Assembly (NCBI GenBank): GCA_963819715.1
Contig: CAWFXE010000006.1
Span: 682,001 to 746,000, forward strand
DNA from: DASUPK01 sp963819715
GTDB lineage: Bacteria; Actinomycetota; Thermoleophilia; Solirubrobacterales; 70-9
Reading direction: 5' to 3'
DNA length: 64,000 nt
The notes under the pieces are model-generated. The model was not told the DNA's origin, did no database searches, and worked only from the letters and a program-made list of their open reading frames with translations. The position numbers were made by a program, and so were the translations under genes. How positions within the stretch are numbered: the first letter of the stretch is position 1; the number at the start of each line of letters is the position of its first letter. Below, piece after piece: positions 58,968-64,000 of the stretch.

Positions 58968-60004
58968 GCCGCCGCCGCCGACGCTTCGGCCCGTGGAGGT
59001 TGCTCAGGTGATGCGGCGCCGCTCGGCAGCCAGGCGAGCTTGTAGGTGACGGAGATCACCGCCGCCCACAGCAGGGTCCCGGTCGTCAGGTGGGCGACGA
59101 TCAGCGGCCCGTGCTCACCGAGCCAGACGTTGAGCGCGCCCAGGGTGAACTGGCAGAGCAGGAGCAGCGCGGCGAGGGCGAGCAGCCGGTCACGCGAGCC
59201 GCGAGCGAACGCGACGAGCAGCAGGACGATGATCGCGATCGTCGCCAGATATACGAACACCCTGTGTGTCAGGTGAATGTCGGTCAGCCGGTTGTTGCCG
59301 AACGGCAGGAACTTGCCCGACCCGCACTCGGGGAACATCTTCCCGCAGGCCAGGTGCGCCCCGGAGATGTTCGGACCGACGTCGCTGACGCCTTCCTCCT
59401 CCGTACCGGCCATGTAGCCGCCGGCGACGATCGCGCAGAGGAGCAGCACCGCGGCTGTCGCCGCATAGGGCTTCAGCCCGCGGACCGGCGGCGTCGCGGA
59501 CCCGGCCTCGACGGCTGCCTCGGAGCGCGCCTTGAACCTGAGCCAGAGGAGCAGGCCGAGCAGGATCATCGCCGTCCCGAGGTGGGCCGCCACCAGCTCC
59601 TCGGCCAGGCTGTGCTCCACCGTCAGCCCGCCCAGGCCGGCCTGGATCAGGACCAGCACCCCGGCGACCAGCGAGCCCCGGAAGGCCCAGACGTTGCGCT
59701 CGCGCAGGCTCTTGTACGCGCGCCAGCAGAGAAGCCCGATCAGGATGACCACGATGGTCGCGAGCAGGCGGTGCGAGAACTCGATCACCCGGTTCTCGTT
59801 GCCGACGAAGGGGATCACCTGGCCGCCGCAGAGCGGCCAGCCCTTGGTGCCGCTCCCGCCCGGCCCGCAGCCGAGCCCGGACTGGCTCACGCGGACGATT
59901 CCGCCGACGACGATCAGCAGGAAGGTGACAACAGCGGTGAGGTCTGCCAGGCGGCGAAACCGGTGGAGCTCGTCCCCGCCGCCCCCGGCAACGGGTCCGG
60001 CCAT
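58964..60004 (-). CDS. ctaA: Haem A synthase
   Basis: 346 residues, eight membrane helices in two four-helix halves. Catalytic and haem ligands are intact: ENRVIEFSHRLLA (Glu and His), EELVAAHLGTA, DIHLTHRVFVY and PLIVAHLTTGT supply the four conserved His. The extracellular Cys pair lies in GLGCGPGGSGTKGWPLCGG. It oxidises haem O to haem A. It is 4 bp downstream of the pseudo-oxidase subunit I gene. Confidence 0.95.
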   Translation of the reverse strand: MAGPVAGGGGDELHRFRRLADLTAVVTFLLIVVGGIVRVSQSGLGCGPGGSGTKGWPLCGGQVIPFVGNENRVIEFSHRLLATIVVILIGLLCWRAYKSLRERNVWAFRGSLVAGVLVLIQAGLGGLTVEHSLAEELVAAHLGTAMILLGLLLWLRFKARSEAAVEAGSATPPVRGLKPYAATAAVLLLCAIVAGGYMAGTEEEGVSDVGPNISGAHLACGKMFPECGSGKFLPFGNNRLTDIHLTHRVFVYLATIAIIVLLLVAFARGSRDRLLALAALLLLCQFTLGALNVWLGEHGPLIVAHLTTGTLLWAAVISVTYKLAWLPSGAASPEQPPRAEASAAAA

Positions 60005-60008
60005 GGCG

Positions 60009-61718
60009 TCAGGCTACCGGCTCTTTGGTCTCCGCCGGAGCGGGCCGGGAGGCGTCGTGGCGCTCCACCGCCTCGCGGATGTCGCGCAGCGGCTCGTGGC
60101 TGCGGACGTCGGGAACCACGTCGAAGTTGTGCGGCGGCGGGGGCGACGTGGCGAACCACTCGAGGGTCTCGCCGCCCCACGGGTCGTGCCCGGCGGGAGT
60201 GCCGCCCTTGATCCCGAGATAGGCGTTGACGATCGACAGGACCACCCCAATGGCGAGAACGAAGGACCCGATCGTCGCGATCAGGTTGAGCGCGTCGAGG
60301 TTCATGGCGTTGATCGCGTCGCTGGCCTGGAAGAACTTGAAGATGTCGACCTGCTGTCCCTCCAGCCCGGCGAGGAAGAGCGGGATGAAGGTGAGCTGCG
60401 CGCCGAGGACGATCAGCGCCGCCGACGGCTTCGCTAGGCCCTCGCTCATCGTCCGGCCGGTCATCTTCGGGAACCAGTAGTAGAGGGCCGCCAGCCCGCC
60501 CAGTACGGGCCCTCCGACCAGGACGTAGCCGCTTGCGGCGGTGGAGGCGGTCGTGTCGGCGAGCAGCCAGTTGACCGGGATGACGCTCTGGATCAGCTCT
60601 CCGGCCAGGCCGAAGCTGAGCGTCGAGATCGCTGCCAGGGCGAAGATCATCGGCGCCCTCATCCGGATGACGCCGCCGGCGATCGTCCCGATCCAATTGA
60701 CGAAGATCGCGCCGATCGGGATGACCAGCAGAAGCGCCATCAGCATCGCCGCGTATAGCCAGCCGATCGGGATCGACGCGCTCATCATGTTCTGCATCCA
60801 GGCGAGCAGGCCGAGCGGCATGATCGCCGCCATCGACATCATCAGCCCGCCGCGCGAAAGCACCGGCTTGCCGGAGAAGACGGGCAGGATCTCCGAGATC
60901 GCGCCGAACGCCGGCAGCAGGAAGATGAGGTAGCAGCCGGTGAAGAAGATCCAGCTCAGGTGCTGGTAGAAGATCGGCGCCCCGCCCTCGCCGGGGTCAA
61001 AGAAGATGCCGCCAAAGTGCCGCTCCATCTCGAGCATGACCAGGGCGGCGAGCATCGCCGAGCCGGCGATGATCATCGTCCAGCTGGAGACGGCGCCGGA
61101 GAAGGTGAAGGCGGGGAGCCGGCGCCAGGCGAGGCCCGGCGCTCGCATCTTCGAGATCGTCACGGCCAGGTTGATCGACTGGATCACCAGGCCGAGAGTC
61201 GTCAGTCCGACCGCGGCGATCCAGACGTCGACGCCGTTGTTCGAGATGAAGACCGTGTCCGAGAGGGGGGGCCAGGAGTTGAAGCCGGCTTCCGGTGGCG
61301 TGTACGCGAAGCTCACATAGAGGAGGGCGCCGCCGAAGACATAGAGCCAGAGGGAGAGGGAGCCGAGGCGGGGGAAGGCCAGCGAGCGGGCACCGATCTG
61401 GAGCGGGACCACGTAGGTGTAGAGGCCGAAGGCGAGCGGCAGGGCGAAGAGCACGATCAGGGTCGGGCTGCCCACGGAGAGCAGGCGGTTGAAGGTGACG
61501 GGCTCGATCAGGTTGTTTTCGGGGACGCCGAGCTGCAGCCGCATCAGCAGGAAGGAGACGATGCCGAGGACGCAGAACGAGAACGCCGCTCCGATGTAGA
61601 TGCGACCGACGTCCTTGTGGTCCGGGCTCATCACCATCTCGAGCCAGCGCGGCCGCGACGGCTTGGGGCCGTCCGTGACGAGCTCGGGGTGGTGCGGAGT
61701 CAAGGTGCGTCCCTCCAT
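60009..61718 (-). CDS. Haem-copper oxidase subunit I homologue lacking all haem and copper ligands
   Basis: 569 residues, uninterrupted. The fold signals are clear: IGARSLAFPRLGSLSLW, MRAPGLAWRRLPAF, FYQHLSW, LPAFGAISEI, FPKMTGR and a C-terminal PWGGETLEWFATSPPPPHNF, all collinear with the intact subunit at 50298-52223. But haem a His158 is Gly83; CuB His334 is Thr260 and the cross-link Tyr is Leu264; His383-His384 are Gln309-Asn310; and haem a3/haem a His470 and His472 are Ala395 and Gly397. Channel residues are also replaced: the PDMAF Asp is lost and the K-channel Lys reads Arg. It cannot bind the usual cofactors. Role unknown; ctaA follows by 4 bp. Confidence 0.9.
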   Translation of the reverse strand: MEGRTLTPHHPELVTDGPKPSRPRWLEMVMSPDHKDVGRIYIGAAFSFCVLGIVSFLLMRLQLGVPENNLIEPVTFNRLLSVGSPTLIVLFALPLAFGLYTYVVPLQIGARSLAFPRLGSLSLWLYVFGGALLYVSFAYTPPEAGFNSWPPLSDTVFISNNGVDVWIAAVGLTTLGLVIQSINLAVTISKMRAPGLAWRRLPAFTFSGAVSSWTMIIAGSAMLAALVMLEMERHFGGIFFDPGEGGAPIFYQHLSWIFFTGCYLIFLLPAFGAISEILPVFSGKPVLSRGGLMMSMAAIMPLGLLAWMQNMMSASIPIGWLYAAMLMALLLVIPIGAIFVNWIGTIAGGVIRMRAPMIFALAAISTLSFGLAGELIQSVIPVNWLLADTTASTAASGYVLVGGPVLGGLAALYYWFPKMTGRTMSEGLAKPSAALIVLGAQLTFIPLFLAGLEGQQVDIFKFFQASDAINAMNLDALNLIATIGSFVLAIGVVLSIVNAYLGIKGGTPAGHDPWGGETLEWFATSPPPPHNFDVVPDVRSHEPLRDIREAVERHDASRPAPAETKEPVA

Positions 61719-62470
61719 CAGCTCTCCCCGTTCGCCTGCTGCACGAAGGTCTGGGCCTCCTGGATGCCCGCGGCCTGCTGCTCGAGCCAGGCCTGGTAGG
61801 TGGGCACGTCGACGACGTGGACGCGGGTGCGCATCACCGCGTAGCTGGCGCCCGAGAAGGCGTAACTGGCGCCGTCGTAGTCGCCGGTCTCGTCGGCCTT
61901 GAACCAGGTCGAGTTGGTCTCACCCGGGGTCGCGTCGAACTTGCCGGTCAGGCCGGGGACCCACCAGCGATGGACCACGTCGGTCGAGCAGAGGTGCAGG
62001 ATGACTGTCGTGTCGACCGGGACCACCAGCTCGTAGTAGCTGTAGGTGCCGTCCGGGTACTGGTAGCGCCAGATCCACTGCTGGCCGCAGGCCTGGATTT
62101 CAAGCGGCGCCGAGGACGGGGGAGGTAGGTCGAGCGATCTCTGTGCCAGCAAGCTCGAGCTCGCCTGGAGCCCGTCTGGCCCGGACGGCTCGACCTTCTT
62201 GGCGTCGTGGGTCTCGATCACGCCGATCACGAACGCGATGGTGACGATCAGAGCGAAGACTCCGGCCGCCCCGAACTGCGCCGGGCGGCGGACGACGAGC
62301 CGCCGAGGCTCGCGGCCCCGGGCGGAGCGGAAGCGCATGACCATCGCGACCAGCGCCAGGTTGATCGCGACGAGCAGCACCAGGCCGAGGACGAGCATCA
62401 CCCAGTACAGGGTGTTCATGTCGTCCGCGTTGGGCGAGTGGGCGGCGTGGGGGCCGATCAGCGCTAGCAA
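61718..62470 (-). CDS. Oxidase subunit II homologue lacking the CuA site
   Basis: 250 residues from a TTG at 62470 (supported by a -10 box 10 nt upstream); an internal ATG at 62419 is possible. Two membrane helices (YWVMLVLGLVLLVAINLALV; FGAAGVFALIVTIAFVIGV), then a cupredoxin domain with GQQWIWRYQYPDG and DVVHRWWVPGL. His167 and Met213 remain, but Cys202, Glu204, Cys206 and His210 of the intact homologue are Ser, Ala, Ser and Tyr (GASYAFSGASYAVM). It overlaps subunit I by 1 bp (TGATG). It is a docking or structural partner of the pseudo-oxidase by inference. Confidence 0.9.
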   Translation of the reverse strand: MLALIGPHAAHSPNADDMNTLYWVMLVLGLVLLVAINLALVAMVMRFRSARGREPRRLVVRRPAQFGAAGVFALIVTIAFVIGVIETHDAKKVEPSGPDGLQASSSLLAQRSLDLPPPSSAPLEIQACGQQWIWRYQYPDGTYSYYELVVPVDTTVILHLCSTDVVHRWWVPGLTGKFDATPGETNSTWFKADETGDYDGASYAFSGASYAVMRTRVHVVDVPTYQAWLEQQAAGIQEAQTFVQQANGES

Positions 62471-62479
62471 GGCGGCGTG

Positions 62480-62485
62480 AGTCTA
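62480..62485 (-). promoter_or_regulatory. -10 box (TAGACT) of the pseudo-oxidase operon
   Basis: On the minus strand TAGACT ends 10 nt before the TTG at 62470. The gap 62471-62568 is a divergent promoter region shared with the diiron fusion gene; a CAGAAT box (62554-62559) sits 10 nt before that gene's ATG. Confidence 0.45.
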
Positions 62486-62568
62486 TTAACTCGTCCCGTT
62501 ACCTCGCCTCGCCCACAAACTGGCTGGTCAGCCAAATGAACCGGGCGTTCTGACAGAATCGCTCTTCG

Positions 62569-64000
62569 ATGGCGGAGGAAGGGACGGCTGCACGGGCATT
62601 GCGGCGCATGGCGGATTCCGAGCCGGAGCTCGCGGCACGTCTGATCCTCCACTCCATGCCGGTCGCGGCGGCCACCCTGCCGGCCGGCCTCAGCTACCGG
62701 CTCGAGCTCGACGGGCTCGGCGCGTGGACCGTGAAGTCGGTGGGCGAGCGTGCGGAGGTGACGGAGGTTCCCACCGGCGGCGACCTGAACGGCGAGGCCT
62801 TCGCGATCCAGACGGATCCCGCGACCCTGGCGCAGGTCGCCTCCGGCCGCAGCCCGCTCGGCGCTCTGGCGCGCCGGCGCCTGCGCCTTCGCGGCCGCCG
62901 GCGAAAGGCCCTCGCGCTCCGGAAGCTCTCCCCCGACGCGGGCCCCCGGGATCTGGCCAAGCTCGGTCTGCCGGTCGACCCCGACCTGGTCTTCCGCTCC
63001 CTCGCGTACGCGATCGAGCCCGACTGGACGCGCGGGCACCGGTTCTCCGTGGTCTACGAGCTGGTCGGTGAGGGTGGCGGCGTCTGGCGAATCGACGTCG
63101 ACGACGGACGGGTGGACGCACAGAGCGGGCCGGGCGATGACCCGGACGCCATCGTCCGCCTCCGCTATTCGGACTGGCTGCGGCTGCTCTCGGGCGAGGT
63201 GACGCCTCCCGACGCGATGCGCCTCGGTCTCACAGAGGTGGAGGGGAGGATCCCGCCGGTGACGCAGATGGGGCGCTGGATCGACCGGGCCGAGGGAGTC
63301 GATGGCCCCGAGCTCGCGCGCGAGAAGCGACAGCGGGTCCAGCAGGCTGAGAACGCCGGCAGCTGGGGGAGCAACGGGGCCGCCCCGAAGGGCGGCCTGA
63401 TGGACTACGGCCAGCTCTACGCCCTCTGGGAGCGGCAGAACTGGCGAGCCCACGAGCTCGACTTCTCGGTTGACCGCGAGCACTGGCTGGTCACCCCGGG
63501 CGAGGCGCAGCAGCACACCGCCTTCAGCATCGGCAGTTTCTACGTCGGCGAGGAGCGCGTCACCGCCGACCTCGCGCCCTTCCTGCTGGCGGCGCCCAGC
63601 GGCGAGGTCGAGGCCTTCCTCGCCACCCAGCTCGTCGACGAGATGCGACACGCGGTCTTCTTCGACCGCTGGGCGTTCGAGGTGATGGGTCTCGAGTCGG
63701 GGAGCTTCCGCGCGCGCCTGCACGAGATCGAGGACCGGATGCTCGGACCCTGGCACTTCCTCTTCGACGACTCGCTCCGCGACATCGCCGACCGGATCAA
63801 GGCGAAGCCCGACGACCTCCAGCTCTTCGTCGAGGGCATCGTCACGTACCACATGGTCACCGAGGGAGTCCTGGCGATGCCGGGGCAGCGGATCATGATC
63901 GAGTACACCTCAGAGCACGACCTCTACCCGGGCTTCAACGAGGGCTTTCGCAAGGTCGAGCAGGACGAGCACCGCCACATCGCCTTCGGCGTCCGCTTCC
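62569..64000 (+). CDS. SCP2-like domains fused to an R2-like diiron (ferritin-like) protein, 3' end outside the window
   Basis: The frame stays open from the ATG at 62569 to the window end (477 codons). The N-terminal ~270 residues resemble one or two SCP2/sterol-carrier modules (LSYRLELDGLGAWTVKSV... FAIQTDPATLAQVASGRSP; then VVYELVGEG... AIVRLRYSDWLRLLSGEVTP). Next comes a helical R2-like domain: FLATQLVDEMRHAVFFDRW (ExxH), LFVEGIVTYHMVTEG (Glu), and VEQDEHRHIAFGVRF (ExxH), giving the carboxylate/His set of ribonucleotide reductase R2 and R2-like oxidases. It is probably an oxygen-activating enzyme acting on a bound lipid; substrate unknown. Confidence 0.82.
   Translation, partial: MAEEGTAARALRRMADSEPELAARLILHSMPVAAATLPAGLSYRLELDGLGAWTVKSVGERAEVTEVPTGGDLNGEAFAIQTDPATLAQVASGRSPLGALARRRLRLRGRRRKALALRKLSPDAGPRDLAKLGLPVDPDLVFRSLAYAIEPDWTRGHRFSVVYELVGEGGGVWRIDVDDGRVDAQSGPGDDPDAIVRLRYSDWLRLLSGEVTPPDAMRLGLTEVEGRIPPVTQMGRWIDRAEGVDGPELAREKRQRVQQAENAGSWGSNGAAPKGGLMDYGQLYALWERQNWRAHELDFSVDREHWLVTPGEAQQHTAFSIGSFYVGEERVTADLAPFLLAAPSGEVEAFLATQLVDEMRHAVFFDRWAFEVMGLESGSFRARLHEIEDRMLGPWHFLFDDSLRDIADRIKAKPDDLQLFVEGIVTYHMVTEGVLAMPGQRIMIEYTSEHDLYPGFNEGFRKVEQDEHRHIAFGVRF

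Noticed and set aside
60009..62470. The second oxidase pair as a simple pseudogene or frameshift artefact
   Set aside because: Both frames are continuous over their full length, overlap tightly, keep all fold motifs and lose only ligand and channel residues, which random decay or frame errors would not produce.

Overview
The window is a GC-rich, densely packed bacterial chromosome segment. Its gene content fits a high-GC Gram-positive of the Actinomycetota, most likely a Thermoleophilia/Solirubrobacterales-type organism. This rests on the run rplM-rpsI-glmM-glmS-acpS-nnr-alr-cca, a GuaB3-type IMP dehydrogenase relative next to guaA, an A2-type (YSHPxVY) cytochrome oxidase, an apparent c-di-AMP riboswitch before an M23 peptidase, and many GTG starts with 1-4 bp gene overlaps. 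The taxonomic placement is inference. No rRNA, tRNA, CRISPR array, phage or transposase gene was seen.

Layout. 1-6.4 kb: end of a histone-deacetylase-like gene, a ~1000-residue coiled-coil protein ending in a helix-hairpin-helix domain with a small stand-alone paralogue, an orphan Flp-like pilin, rph, rdgB and a cation-diffusion transporter. 6.4-15 kb: a tldD/pmbA operon, stress/GST-type genes, HU, pyrF, and LysM, DD-carboxypeptidase and PfkB kinase genes. 15-25 kb: a DUF6159 membrane protein, a structured attenuator-like leader before guaB3-guaA, two M23 peptidases under an apparent c-di-AMP riboswitch, and an OpuC-type osmoprotectant ABC operon whose ATPase carries CBS domains. 24-40 kb: ribosomal proteins L13 and S9 (S9 with a ~155-residue acidic extension), cell-wall precursor genes (glmM, glmS, alr), acpS, an MBL hydrolase whose stop codon coincides with the end of a 167-bp inverted-repeat element, NAD(P)HX repair, the CCA enzyme, HIT, enoyl-CoA hydratase and infA. 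40-46.3 kb: a seven-gene minus-strand operon (small GatC-like protein, amidase, EamA exporter, ABC-2 exporter, glycosidase). 46-49.5 kb: secreted and lipoproteins and a glycosyltransferase. 49.5-54 kb: an intact ctaC-ctaD-(Usp-like)-ctaE oxidase operon. 54-62.5 kb: secreted proteins, a dihaem cytochrome c lipoprotein, a CBS protein, and a second oxidase locus (coxB2-coxA2-ctaA-ctaB). 62.6 kb to the end: an SCP2-like/R2-like diiron fusion protein, cut by the window edge.

The most striking observation is the second oxidase locus. Subunit I (60009-61718) and subunit II (61718-62470) are full-length, uninterrupted and clearly homologous to the intact pair at 49484-52223. Yet all six metal-ligating histidines of subunit I (low-spin haem, high-spin haem, CuB), the cross-linked Tyr and the CuA Cys/Cys/His of subunit II are replaced. 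The adjoining ctaA and ctaB keep their catalytic residues. This looks like a metal-free 'pseudo-oxidase' retained beside haem A biosynthesis. Its function is unknown.

A second pattern is transcriptional: at least eleven genes have a TANNNT -10-like box only 7-15 nt before the start codon and no Shine-Dalgarno sequence, which suggests widespread leaderless or near-leaderless mRNAs. This also helps choose several start codons.
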